Assembly (NCBI GenBank): GCA_024196135.1
Contig: JAMQCK010000055.1
Coordinates: forward strand, 1-64,000
DNA: 64,000 bases
From: Pleurotus ostreatus/Saccharomyces cerevisiae fusant
Taxonomy: Eukaryota > Opisthokonta
Reading direction: 5' to 3'
Part shown: positions 30,192 to 41,277 of the stretch, in pieces
Numbering within the stretch: the stretch's first letter is position 1
Layout of the letters: each line of letters begins with the position of its first letter
Notes under the pieces: generated by a model
Told to the model about the DNA's origin: nothing
What the model saw: only the letters and a program-made list of their open reading frames with translations
Database searches by the model: none
Position numbers and translations under genes: made by a program

Positions 30192-32853
30192 ATGAGCGGA
30201 CGCGTGCCATCGATGAGCAGCTTGCAGGCCCTTCGTTCGAGCCAGCACCCACTCCGATTCGGACTGACGAGACGCCTAATGTCGACGACCGCGCACATCA
30301 TCCCCTACGACCCGGAGAAGCCCGCCACCGCGGAGGCGGCGAAGCTCTGGGCGACCGCCTACCGCGCTGAAAAACCGCCGAAGGTCGGCACCGCGCGCAC
30401 CTTTTACGGCGCAGGATTCGATGGGGGGCACGCCGTGCTCAGCGCGCTCGGGGCGGGCTACGCGAAGGAAGCACCCGACGCACGCAAGGAGCGAGTCCGC
30501 AAAGCAGTCGGCGCGGCGGTAAAAAGCGTCAAAGGGCTCGAGGACCTCGCAAAACTGACCGTCGAGGCCGCGGACGAGCCTCAGGCAGCAGGTGGGCATT
30601 CCGAATACTTCCCGCCCCATTCCAGTGGCTGACTCTAGCGTTTTCCAGCGGCGGCGGCGCACCTTGCACTCGTAGGTCGTGTTTCGTTTGTGGGCGCCCG
30701 GCGCGGAACTCAGAAAATTTCCTTTTTCGTCTACAGTACAAGTTTTCGTTGAAGACGTCGCCTCCGTCCCCCTTCGCGCCCGATGCGCAGGTTCCGGTGC
30801 CGGAGAAGGTAGAGATTGTGCCCAGCGCGAGCTCGGAGGAGTGGGTGCGCGGTGTCGTGACCGCGCGCGCGCAGAACCTCGCGAGGACGGTGAGCTTGAG
30901 AGCTTGAGTCAGGGTGTAGGGGGCGAGCTGACGAGGTTATTTTCCCAGCTTATGGAGCTCCCTGCGAATATGATGACACCGACGGTGAGTGCAGCTCGAT
31001 AAAGTCAAATTTCCGGTGTGTGAAGTTAATTTGCTCCAGGCCTTCACCGAGCGCGTCCAAAAGGAATTCGCAGGATTGGACAATGTTGAGATCATTGTCC
31101 GCGACGCGGGTAAGTCATGCGCGAGTCCTGATTCGTGGCGCGGTCCCCTCACGCAGTCAATGACTGACTGTTTTTGTACACAGCTTGGGCCGAGTCAAAG
31201 GGAATGAACGCGTTCCTCTCCGTGACGCACGGATCCGCACAGCCAGCCAAGTTCATGGAGATGTGAGTGGGGATCTGCTGTTGTAACATCTAGTCCCCGT
31301 TACGCGACAACCAATCCGCGACGCCCGATTCGTGTCGCGAAATCTCAGCCCTACCTGGGACGATACAGACCCTGCTACTGCTGACCCTTCCCGATACTGC
31401 TTACCTGCTTACCTCCCTATCCCCTTCCTCCCTCGCCCCCTCGGCGTTTTCGTAGCTGACAAAGTTCTTCTATAGTCATTACAAGGGCGCGGCGAATAAG
31501 GACGCCCAACCCCTCGCCCTCGTCGGCAAGGGTATCACGTTTGACACCGGCGGGATCTCACTCAAGCCCCGTGTAGTGAGTGGTGGGCGCTCGCGGGTCG
31601 TATCCGTACGCGCATACTGATTCGCACAATCCCCATCTTAGGGCATGCAAGACATGCGCGCGGACATGGGTCAGCTAACGTTACAACTCTTGGCTTGACC
31701 ATTCGCTGATGAATCGCTAGGCGGCGCGGCCGTTGTTGTTGCCACGACCTTGGCCGCTGCGCAACTCAAGCTGCCGTAAGTCCTGCTTTCTTTGGTCATT
31801 GATTTGTAGACTAATTCACCCTATTTCTCAGTATCAATCTCGTCGTGACCACCCCGCTTACGGAAAACATGCCCGGCGGGCGCGCGACGAAGCCGGGGGA
31901 CATGTAAGTTTCTTTCCTTCCTATGTTATATCCGAAAGCGCTCGTCCGTGCGTGAGAGGGGCGAGCTGTTGATAATTTATCTGCTTCAGCGTTTACGCCA
32001 TGAACGGCAAGTCGATCCAGATCGACAACACGGACGCGGAGGGTCGGCTGGTGCTTTCTGGTAAGCTTTTCAAAGAGGCACGGTGACAATTAAAGAGTCT
32101 GACAGAGATCCTCACCAGATGCGATCTACTACACCGCGACGGAGTACAAGCCGCACACCCTGATCGATGTGGCGACGCTCACTGGGTGAGTAGATGATGC
32201 GCCACATAATCGAATGCGGGCAAGACTGACAAACATTCGCTAGCGCCATGGGCTACGCGCTCAGCGAGGTCTTCACGGGCGTGTTCTCGGTACGTTAACA
32301 TTTTTGCCCTCAAACCCGAAAACACCGTTTTCTGATCTCTTTTCCCAGTCTTCTGACGACCTCTGGGAGCAGCTGCGTTCCGCAGGCGAGTCGGAGTACG
32401 ACCGCTTCTGGCGCATGCCGCTGGACGAGGACTTTGGGCCGCAGATATACGGAACGAATGCCGATCTTTGCAACGTAAGATTTTCACAGTCTCGCTTCAT
32501 GAGCGTCAAGCCGACGGGTTTTCCAAGACCGGAGGTTCGCAAGGTGGCTCGTGCACGGCTGCCCTATTCTTGAAGGCCTTCGCCCCCGGCATCGAGGCGG
32601 AGGGTGATGAGCCTCCCAAGCTTCGTTGGGCTCATGTCGATATCGCTGGGGTTATGGAGGTGAGTGGGCACCAGTGAAGACGGTTCTGATGCTGAAGGGA
32701 TACAATCATAGCATACGCGCCCGACGCCGTACATGGAAAAGGGCATGAGTGGACGCCCAGTGAGGTAAGTAAACCAGAACCTTCCGTCTGGAATAGCCAC
32801 TAACGTGCCATAGGCCGCTGGTGGAATTCCTGCGTCGCATAAGCCAGCAGTAG
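30192..32853 (+). CDS. Leucyl aminopeptidase, M17 family
   Basis: A two-metal exopeptidase that removes N-terminal residues from peptides. The catalytic C-terminal domain has every hallmark: [18 protein letters not shown] supplies two Lys and an Asp, [10 protein letters not shown] the next metal Asp, and the signature [10 protein letters not shown] the Asp/Glu/Arg set. The N-terminal domain is divergent. About ten short introns are inferred, including one 23-nt exon (GCG repeats then CACCTTGCACTC, near 30651-30673). In-frame ATGs lie at 30192, 30213 and 30279: the upstream pair adds an Arg-rich, acid-free leader ([16 protein letters not shown]) that looks like a mitochondrial presequence, while the third starts [12 protein letters not shown], the expected cytosolic start. 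Dual localisation by alternative starts is possible. The end is FLRRISQQ then TAG. Confidence 0.88.
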
Positions 32854-33478
32854 GCTGCTCGCCTGACCGTGGTGGTGATCAGGTGAGCGCGTTCACATCT
32901 CACTTTCAATGATTGACTGACGCGTGTATACAGATGGTGGGATACTAGGACGCCCCGATCTTCATCGGGCTTCTAAACTTGCAGAGTTTGCGTCACGCGT
33001 GCAGTTGATCAATTATCCTGTGTAAAGGCAAATCGTATACAACCTCTTCTCGTCCGTTCCGTCCTTCATGAGCGATAGACCTTGGTAAGCGCCCTCTATA
33101 CAAGCCCGACTATCCTCAGCGACACCCTCGGGCTTCCTGCCCAGCCTCGCGCGCCCAAAATACCGCCGAGCCCCGCCGAGGATGCCGCGCTATAGAGGGA
33201 AGATAGAGGGAATCACAGGAACACGCTTCTGACGTCGGGTTCGCTCTGAATCCGTCTGCGCCGCGCCTTCGCCGCCATCGAGAGTACCATCGCCGCCGCC
33301 CCGCTCCTAGTATCACTGGCGGAGGCGGATGACGGGCTCTGCCGATTCGCGCGCGTCGTAATCGGGAGCCGGGGAGCTTCTTAGCAGGAGCCGGGGAGGA
33401 GGCGGGGGTATATAAGATGGGGAGGAGGGGCGATGACAGGTGCAGTTTGCTATCTCTCCTCTCATCCCTTTGCGAACA
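32854..33478. other. Intergenic region with promoter of the DUF2235 gene
   Basis: No gene is supported. A TATA box lies at 33409-33416, preceded by a G-rich tract with repeated GAGCCGGGGAG elements near 33365-33400. Confidence 0.5.
33409..33416 (+). promoter_or_regulatory. TATA box (TATATAAG)
   Basis: Perfect TATA element 63 nt upstream of the ATG of the DUF2235 gene. The spacing leaves room for a transcription start about 30 nt downstream and a short leader. Confidence 0.6.
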
Positions 33479-35473
33479 ATGGCACAATCGACGCGACGGA
33501 CGAGCTCCCCGGAGTTTGAGACTTATAAGGAGCAGATGGCGTCGCCGGCCAGGAATTTGGAGGAGACGCTTCCGCCGAATAATCACCACCGTGCGATAGT
33601 GTTATGTTTCGACGGAACGGGAGACCAGTTCGACGAGGATGTGAGTATCCTGGTCTTGTCTCTAGATGCTCGACCTGATTAGGCGCTAGAACTCGAACAT
33701 CGTCAGCTTCCTTTCACTCTTGAAGAAGGACGATCCGTCAAAGCAGCTGGTCTACTATCAGGTCCGTATCGTTCCTTATCTTTCTGACCATTCACTGACC
33801 TGTTTACAGTCCGGCATCGGCACGTACAACATCCCCCAAATCGCAAAGCCCATGATGGCGAAGTTCAAGCGGCTACTCGACTCTATGATGTACGCCGTCC
33901 TTTCTTTTCGAATCTCCCCGTGTTGACTATCGCTCTAGCGCCGTACATCTCAATGGTACTTAGCGCCTCTCATCCCGTCGTGCATAATCTAACGTTGACT
34001 AGCTCATGTTATGGGCGGCTACGAGTACATCATGAACCACTGTGAGCATGAGCGCCGCGCATCGCCTCTTATCTCTCTGACATTCGACACGCAGATCGTG
34101 TGGGCGACAAGATCTACATCTTCGGGTGCGTCGATTTTGCTTTTCTCCTTTGTCACAACTCTAACGGATCTATAGTTTCTCTCGTGGAGCATGTCAGGCA
34201 TTTCCGTCGGTTCCAAAAGCGTAACTGACGTTCCGTCCAGATATTGCGCGGGCTTTGGCTGGTATGTTGCATAAGGTATGTGTTTCTCCGTCGTCTATCT
34301 TTGTCTGACGTATCTAACGCGCACGTAGATTGGGTTGCTGCCTCGAGGGAACCAGCAACAAGTCGCGTTCGCGTACAAGATGTACACGCGCGAGGACGAT
34401 CTCGGATGGAAGCAGTCAAACGCCTTCAAGAAAGCCTTCTGTATCGATGTGAACATCGAACTACTGGGCGTCTGGTAGGTCGTCATTACGCTGGTCCCCG
34501 ACACATTACCAACTACGCTCGCCAGGGACACCGTCGGCTCCGTCGGCCTCTTCCCCCGCCGCCTCCCCTTCACCACCTCCAACTCACATGTCCGCTACTT
34601 CCGCCACGCCCTAGCCCTCGACGAGCGCCGCGTCCGCTTCCAGCCCAACTTCTGGATACGCTCGCACCCCACCGTGCACGCCCTCGGCGTCCAGCCCGGC
34701 GAGATGCCGCGCTCGCGCCCCGAGCCCAAGTCGACCAAGTCGAAGCTCTCCCTCCGCGAGAAGGAGCGCACGTACGACGCTGAGGCGGGCCTGTCTGCGG
34801 AGGCGCAGCACACCGACGTCCTCGAGGTCTGGTTCGCCGGCTGCCACTGCGATATCGGCGGGGGCTCGGTGCGCAACGAGGAGCGGCACAGTCTGGCGCG
34901 CATACCGCTACGATGGATGATCCGTCAGTGCTTCCTTCTCCAGACGGATATCCTCTTCCACCGCGACCTGCTACCGAAGGTGGGCTTGGACCCGGAGTCG
35001 CTGTGGCCGGTGGTGAGGCCGAAGGATGAGGCGAAGGTGAAGCCTATGGAGACTTCATCGTCATCTTCGTCGGCCGCGAGCGCGCAGGACGAGGCGATCT
35101 TCCTCGGCGAGGAGGAAGAGGAAAGGCGGGACGCGCTCTCGCCGGTGTACGACCAGCTCTCGCTCAAGCCCCACTGGTGGTTCCTCGAGTTGATCCCCGC
35201 GAAAGTGCGGTACAAGCTCGCGGACAACGCGACCTGGCTGCAGAAGCTCTTGTGAATACCCTATCCTCCTATCTTACTGGAGCGCCGACAGCTGACTACT
35301 ATACTAGGAGCTTCCGTTGGCACTTGGGACAAGGGCGCGTCATCCCGAAACGACAGAAGAAGCACGGCATACACATCCACAAGTCGGTCAAGACGCGCAT
35401 GGAGGCGGCGGAGCTCAGGTACAAGCCACGGGCGAGGGTCTTCGATGATGTCGAGCCAATCTGGGTTGATTAG
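33479..35473 (+). CDS. DUF2235 alpha/beta-hydrolase-like protein
   Basis: Member of the DUF2235 family, related to the bacterial Tle1 phospholipase effectors and common in fungi without known role. The N-terminal block RAIVLCFDGTGDQFDEDNSN is the family's opening strand, and the nucleophile elbow reads FGFSRGAYTARALAG (Gly-x-Ser-x-Gly). VELLGVWDTVGSVG-type sequence (here NIELLGVWDTVGSVG) and the late motif VWFAGCHCDIGGGS supply the candidate Asp and His. A Ser-rich, acidic insertion (SSSSSSAASAQDE to EEEEERRD) precedes the C-terminal part. Roughly seven introns are inferred, crowded into the first 1 kb, plus one near 35255-35307. No signal peptide is seen, so it is probably cytosolic. Substrate unknown; lipid hydrolysis is inference. 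Confidence 0.83.
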
Positions 35474-35514
35474 GCTGCCGTTTGGGTCGAGTGAGCTGCC
35501 GTTTGGGTCGAGTG
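35474..35514. repeat. Direct repeat right after the DUF2235 stop codon
   Basis: GCTGCCGTTTGGGTCGAGTG occurs twice at a 21-bp period, the first copy starting at the base after the stop codon. Confidence 0.8.
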
Positions 35515-36115
35515 GGCTCGGAATATTGCAAAAAGATTGACCATCTTCATATGTATCATACCTAGAAGTCAAGTTTGGGGTCATGTATCGCTCAGCTCTC
35601 ATAAGTACTGTACTGCGTCGGGTAATTGAATGTAACACTATTTCTTGCTCCTCCGAATTGTTTGGTCGTTGTGAGGATTCCGAGGGGTCGGTATTATCTC
35701 TTGCCTCTGTGCTTGCGCGGACCGGAAAGCAGATGAATTCGTCCATCGTTGCTAGCAATTACCATGTATTATTAGATGGAGTGAATATAACGACGTGTCG
35801 TGCTTCATACTGCCGCTTTTCATTCGAGCTCAGTGGTTTCCTCGAAGTCCAACACCTGCGGACTGTCCGGGCCGCCGCATATCGTGGGAAAGAGATGCCA
35901 TTATCTCGAAGTACGCGATTTTAGGGGTTAACGCCGTCCACCGAGTTTTGACCCTCTCCTCCTCGTCCAAACACACTCAGGGAACCCCAGAGAGCACCTC
36001 TATTGTACTCTTCTCCAGAATCTGCAACTAGGAGGGTAAATATCGCCCCCATCACTCGCGCGACGCGGTAATGACCGACGCCCCTGTGTAGCCCCTAGCG
36101 CAGTGGTTGCGGCAG
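35515..36115. other. Intergenic region
   Basis: 3' flank of the DUF2235 gene and promoter of the zinc-finger gene. AT-richer than its neighbours around 35530-35800. No gene seen. Confidence 0.5.
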
Positions 36116-37757
36116 ATGGACGCGACTCTTGACGCGAACATTGACCCTGCTTTGGCTTATACGGCTTCTGGTAATGATGAGGTGCGCTATCATGCTCAGA
36201 GAGCTCATCGCGTTGACTCATGGCTGGTGGGAACAGACTCATGCAACGCAAAGTGGAGGATCGGCGGTGGAGGGATCGCGCCCTCTGACAAGATCGCAGA
36301 CAGGACATGCCCCGAGGAGAAGGGTGCGGGAGGAGGAGACACCAGAGCCGAGGAAGCCCCCGCCGAGGAAGCGCGCGAAGACGCAGAAGGGGAGCAGTGA
36401 TACGAGGGAATCACAAGCAGACGACGCAGAACAAGCTGCAGGACCGTCCACCTCCACCCAACCCACAAACGCAGAAAGCTCCCATCAGAAACATACACCG
36501 GGCTCGCATACGACTGTCGCCTTTCTGAACTCGCCTGGCACCCAGATACAGGACTACGCCGCACTTCTTGGACCGCGCGCTCGCGCCACTCTCCCCATCC
36601 CCGTTCCCAACCTCACGAAGAAGAGCCGCGGGCGCCGCGTACCTATCAAGCCTACTGAGCCTACCGAGAGTCCCGATTCGAGCTCCTCTGACTCACGAGG
36701 GTATATATGCAAGGTCGACGGGTGTGGGAAGGCCTTCCATCGTGGGGAGCATCTGAAGCGACATATACGATCTATACATACACACGAGAAACGTACGTTC
36801 TTTCTATCATACTTCCCACACACACTGATACTTCCTCCAGCCTTCCAATGCTCCTATCCTACTTGCACCAAGACCTTCAATCGCCACGACAACCTCCTCC
36901 AGCACCTCAAAGTACACAAGGACATGCCCGAACAGCCCCAAAGCAATACCAGAGACCGCACCAACTCATACTCCCACCTCCCTCCACCCACCGATGACCC
37001 AGCCGCATCCCCCACCACCCCTGCCGCCCCCTACAACAAGTCCGCCACCGCCCAGCCCCTCCTCCGCGTCCCCGCCTACGACCCGGGCCCTCAACAGCCC
37101 GCCCATGCATCTTTCTTTGGCTACGCACACCCTCAGCGCGGCTCCTTTACGCAGGCATACGGCCAGTTCGCCGCGTACGTCCCCGCAGGGTACCAGCCTG
37201 TGCCAGTCGGGTACGGCGCGCAGGCAGGGTACGTCGCGCAGGCAGGCTACCCCTCGCAGATGGGCTACGCGACCTACGCACCGACGGGCGCGACGGAGCT
37301 GCCGATCGCGACGAATATGGCGATCTCATCGTTGCGGACGGAGATCCCGCAGTCGCCGCACGAGGGGCCGGGTGCTGGGGCGGCGCAGGAGAGCCCGGTG
37401 GTGGAAACGGCGCGCCCGGCGTCGAATCCGCACACAGAGGGTTCGGGAGAGGAGGGGGCTGACAACCCGCCTTTGAGAGACAACACGGCGGCGCAGGAGG
37501 GCGTGGACCCGAAGGAGACGATCGACGCGACACAGGATCAAGGCGAAATTGACCTCGATCCGGAGGCATTCGCGCATATAGCGCATGCCCTGTTCGGGGA
37601 GCACGAGCGGGGAGGGTTTGGTGAACATGAGCGGGGTGGGCAGGCTGAGCAGGATGGGGGCGTGGACGATGATGCGGGAGACTTGAACTCGAACGCGCTG
37701 CAGGACTTGTTTGACCAGCTGGGGAAGATGCATCCGGAGCCGGTAGCGCAGAAGTGA
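36116..37757 (+). CDS. C2H2 zinc-finger transcription factor, Msn2/4-like fingers
   Basis: A nuclear regulator with two adjacent C2H2 fingers. Finger 1 is CKVDGCGKAFHRGEHLKRH with IRSIH (Cys-x4-Cys-x12-His-x4-His); finger 2 is CSYPTCTKTFNRHDNLLQH with LKVH. A 48-nt intron (36793-36840) lies in the linker and its removal restores HTHEKPFQC, close to the canonical TGEKPF linker. The helix residues (R-GEH--R and R-DN--Q) equal those of yeast Msn2, suggesting recognition of AGGGG stress elements. The N-terminal third is Lys/Arg-rich (PRKPPPRKRAK), the C-terminal half Pro/Tyr/Gly-rich with repeats of QAGY, and the tail acidic. The start is uncertain: ATG at 36116 requires an intron at about 36170-36251; a later in-frame ATG at 36175 is the alternative. 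Confidence 0.8.
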
Positions 37758-38048
37758 AGAGGGTTTTCTGGTGCGCAGTGGCGACCCCTTTCTCTCTTGA
37801 TGCTTGTCTATGACTACGGGTTCTTGGTCTCTGTACATGACTTGGTCGCTTATGGCGAGGCGTACATATGTACATGGGTTTGTCTGCATATATCGATACC
37901 TCTGGTCACTACCTTACGACTATCATGCCTTACTCTACTGCTCTCGCTCCACTTCTGCACTACTCTTATGTCCATCATCATGGTACATCAGTGGTCTCTT
38001 ACTCTATTGGAAGATCTTCGCAAGGAGCAGGACGGCTCAACCTGTCGA

Positions 38049-38340
38049 GTCTTTGCCTTCAACTCCTTCCAAAGCGTCAGATACATGACCGCGCCAAAGT
38101 CAATGATCGCCAGCTACTGAGTGTCAGCTCCATATCCTGGTGGCCATAGAAGAAGAATGCTCTCACCTACACGCCAATGCAATTCTTCATCCCCATACTC
38201 GTCCCCGCGCCGCCCAACAGCGCACCAGCTACCCTTCACATGGAGCTGCTGTACCGTATCGCGATCGAGAGACGCCCAGGGAAGTTCTTGGAAAGCAACG
38301 ACACCGTACACGCGAGATTGAGTCCCAGCGCCACGAGAGG
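38049..38340 (-). pseudogene. Decayed 3' fragment of the MFS transporter gene
   Basis: Matches the last part of the MFS gene (about 18364-18670) along roughly 300 bp, including the last intron. The minus-strand translation keeps LAIIDFGAVMYLTLWKELKA and GALLGGAGTSMGMKNCIGV, but small deletions shift the frame near the GRLSIAI block, a stop follows YSSS, and the codon at the end of the penultimate exon is TAG (38167-38169) where the intact gene has CAG. The 5' two thirds of the gene are absent. It lies about 430 bp from an F-box-like gene, as the intact MFS gene lies near F-box-like paralog 1. It is non-functional as a transporter. Confidence 0.85.
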
Positions 38341-38766
38341 TGTCCTCGACCTTGAAAGGCTCAGGTCGCGCATACAGCGAATGCTTGTGTGAGCGTGAGT
38401 CAAGATGGTCGGCCAATTTCCTTCCTCTTTTTTTCGCGAGAGTGAGCGCGCGTGCAGGTGAGGGGGATGCGTGCATTAGTAATAGGTCCCGTTCGAGCAT
38501 GCAACCGAGTGGAGAAGGGTACGGATGGGCTGGACATTCTCCACAGTCGCTGTAGTCAAGAGGACAAGAACTGCTGTTCATACGAAAGCCGCACAAATCG
38601 AGATATTGGTTAGGTTACTTGAATGATTGAGGTTGCGACTGCAAGTTGGACGCATAACGTACGGCTGGAACTCGAAAGTAGGAACTCAAGGCGGGCTGAG
38701 CCGGATATCACCGAAGAAATCAGGGTCCCACGAGCGCGCTCCTCGTGGCATCGCGATCACCGTCCC

Positions 38767-39849
38767 ATGTCTTGCAACGACGGCAGTGTGAAGATGCCTT
38801 CCGAGCCCGCCACTCTTCCGCAAGAGCTCAGAGAGGAAATATTACAGCATCTGTCCACCTCCCCTGGCGTTCTTGCGACCTGTGCGCTCGCCCACCGCAC
38901 CCTTACACCCACTGCTCAGGCTCTCCTCTTCAAGAAAATCACCTTCACCGACGCACATCGTGCACGCAGCTTGAACATCCTTCTTCATACATCCCCGCAT
39001 CTTGCCAAACATGTTCGCTGCCTCATCATAAGCGAATTCTACTCCGCTGATGGCTGGATCACGTCTGCGACGCTTGAACTGGCCACAATTCTCAACGCTC
39101 TGTCGAACATCACGACACTTGCATTACGCAGTAAACGTATCGCATATGGGGACATGGGTTACTTCCAGCACGTCTTGCGCCGTAGAGCTCGTGTTCTACG
39201 CGCGCTGGAGCTGATGGGTGTGTCTGATATGCCTCTCGAGCTCGTCGCAGGACAGCGGTTGGCTTCCCTGCGGCTTATCAACGTTGTCCCCGCCAAAACT
39301 CATACTTCCATTGCATCAGCATCGGACTCAAAATACTGGCCGGCCGGTGCTCCCCGCCAGCCAACACCTCCCCCACGTTACGCGCCGAGCACCCTCGAGC
39401 TCATCCTGTTCGAACCGTTTACGCTCGAAAAAATCCTCGCCAACATCGACACGTGCAATATCACCCGTCTCCGCTTCGACCGGTCGATCTGCGCAGCAGG
39501 TCCTGACGGACCTGCCCTAATCACGCGGTGTGCAAACACGCTGGAGGTGCTGGAGATTGCTATGCGCGGCGGAGGCCCGATACCGTTGCCCGTTTTGTCG
39601 AGACTTCGGACCCTCGCCCTCGATGTCCCACTAGCAGAATATCCTCTGCCGCTTTGGCTTCCTGCCGCACCCAATCTCAGGCGACTCATCCTCTGCACGA
39701 GGCAGGACGAGCCCGCCCTGACGAATACCTCGGGCGGTCCTACACTCGAATTCGGGGAGGACAAGGTGCTCTGGGATAAATTAAAAGTCTGCCCGCAGTT
39801 GGAGAGAATAGATTGCGTGTTCGAGGCGTATGAAACACAGGGCCGATGA
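38767..39849 (+). CDS. F-box-like/LRR family protein, paralog 2
   Basis: Single exon, 360 residues. Shares LPQELREEILQHL, TCALAHRTLTPTAQALLF, SPHLAKHVRCLIISEF, LSNITTLALRSK and APNLRRLILCTR with the other five copies. It lacks the terminal VEVVIV-type block and ends after CPQLERIDCVFEAYETQ, so its C-terminus is shorter or divergent. The frame is open up to an ATG at 38623, but the residues before 38767 have no counterpart in the paralogs; ATGs at 38767 and 38794 both suit. It is closest to paralog 4 (41595). Function is unknown beyond the F-box-like N-terminus. Confidence 0.72.
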   Translation: MSCNDGSVKMPSEPATLPQELREEILQHLSTSPGVLATCALAHRTLTPTAQALLFKKITFTDAHRARSLNILLHTSPHLAKHVRCLIISEFYSADGWITSATLELATILNALSNITTLALRSKRIAYGDMGYFQHVLRRRARVLRALELMGVSDMPLELVAGQRLASLRLINVVPAKTHTSIASASDSKYWPAGAPRQPTPPPRYAPSTLELILFEPFTLEKILANIDTCNITRLRFDRSICAAGPDGPALITRCANTLEVLEIAMRGGGPIPLPVLSRLRTLALDVPLAEYPLPLWLPAAPNLRRLILCTRQDEPALTNTSGGPTLEFGEDKVLWDKLKVCPQLERIDCVFEAYETQGR

Positions 39850-40272
39850 CCGAGCGTGAGGAGCTCATCAGTACCCTGGGGTCAACGGTGAAGGTGATGA
39901 AAGTATGGGCGCCGGACTGTAAGCATACCCTTTGATAATGCCATTCGATAGTAACAATTAACTGATGGGCGACACAGTGGATTTCGTGAAGGGGTTTTTA
40001 TACCCAGGCATGGCTTGGTCCGACATCCTCGATCGGGAGTGGGACTGAGGGCAGCGGTAAGGCGGAGAAAACATCACGTGCGGTGAGCCCATTCCTCGTG
40101 GCAGAGGCGAGGTACTTACGCACATCGCAGTCAGCGTTGAGACGTATGCATGGCCACGGTGATATACAAAGGCGAAATTATCATCGCGTAGACGGTAATG
40201 CAAATGCGAGCAACGGCGCAGGAGTGTTTTCATCGACTTCTATGGGTATATATTAGCACGGAGAATCTCTTC
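39850..40272. other. Intergenic region between convergent F-box-like genes
   Basis: Paralogs 2 and 3 converge here. No gene is supported; a minus-strand frame of 91 codons at 39958-40233 has no recognisable content. Confidence 0.5.
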
Positions 40273-41277
40273 TCAAAACTGTCTGTGCTTACGGCGACTC
40301 GGGGGAATTTGCACAATGACCACTTCCACCTCCCGTCCATTTGAGCAGTGCAGAGCACCCAATTGTTCCTCCCATTCATCGCCGTGTCGTTCCTTTCGCT
40401 CTACATCCTCCTGTCTGCTTCTCGGAATTTGGGCGCTCCATGGCCAATTGGCGTACTTAACGAGCTCGACTCTCTTTAGATTATGCCACCCATCAATTAT
40501 GGCCGTCTTCAGAACCACCTTCGGCGGCCCGCCCAAAGCCGGCGGCAGCGCGCTACCGAATACTACTCCCTCTGGGGAGATATCGTGTTCCATCACCTGC
40601 CTCGGAGCTAAGCCTGTCCATAGCACGAGGCGCTGGACATTGGGCGCCGTCGCAACGCAAGCGCGCAGGGTGCTATCAGTGAAGAGTGAGCGATGGCCGA
40701 GGATAAGAGTGTGCAGTGACGGCAGAGCCAAATGGTACGATCGGTCGAGGTCACGGTTTGTGAGCCCGTGGATATTGTAGTCGACCTCGAGCACGCGAAG
40801 GGTCTGCGAACATTGGGCGATGAAGGCGTTGCCGCCGTTGGGGGCCGAGAACATCATTATACTCCCCCTGTTCCTAGCTGACATCCCGGGCGTTCTGTGG
40901 TAGTATCTCGAGCATCGAAGAACCACTTTTTCGACGTTGGGGAGCAAGCCTTCGAGAGAGTCGATATACATCGACGACGCCCCCAGAGAGATCGTATTTC
41001 CCTGGAAGTTTCTCGCCGGGGGCGACGGTTGTGCGATGAGAAGATGGCGGACGTAGACCGCGAGATGGGAAGATTGTTGAAGGGTTCGGACAAAGGCGTG
41101 AATGTGCTCTGCGCTCGTCAGGGAGATGGTGTGGAACAAGAGCGATTGAGCGAGGCGGGTCAGGCTGCGATGGGCTTGCGCACATGCGGCGAGGGCCATA
41201 GGAGAATCTGCCAGACATGTGACGATGATCTCTCGGAGCTCTTGAGGTAGAGCAGGCGCGGGGAAAGCGGCAGACAT
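40273..41277 (-). CDS. F-box-like/LRR family protein, paralog 3
   Basis: Single exon, 334 residues, opposite in direction to its neighbours. N-terminus LPQELREIIVTCL, then ACAQAHRSLTRLAQSLLFHT, SSHLAVYVRHLLIAQPSPPA, LPNVEKVVLRCSR, a central CSQTLRVLEVDYNIHGL, APNVQRLVLWTGLAPRQV and the end block NGREVEVVIVQIPPS. The ...LLIAQPSP and ...LVLWTG variants are shared with paralog 6 (50432), so these two form a subgroup. Divergent from paralog 4 with 317 bp between start codons. Role unknown. Confidence 0.73.
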   Translation of the reverse strand: MSAAFPAPALPQELREIIVTCLADSPMALAACAQAHRSLTRLAQSLLFHTISLTSAEHIHAFVRTLQQSSHLAVYVRHLLIAQPSPPARNFQGNTISLGASSMYIDSLEGLLPNVEKVVLRCSRYYHRTPGMSARNRGSIMMFSAPNGGNAFIAQCSQTLRVLEVDYNIHGLTNRDLDRSYHLALPSLHTLILGHRSLFTDSTLRACVATAPNVQRLVLWTGLAPRQVMEHDISPEGVVFGSALPPALGGPPKVVLKTAIIDGWHNLKRVELVKYANWPWSAQIPRSRQEDVERKERHGDEWEEQLGALHCSNGREVEVVIVQIPPSRRKHRQF

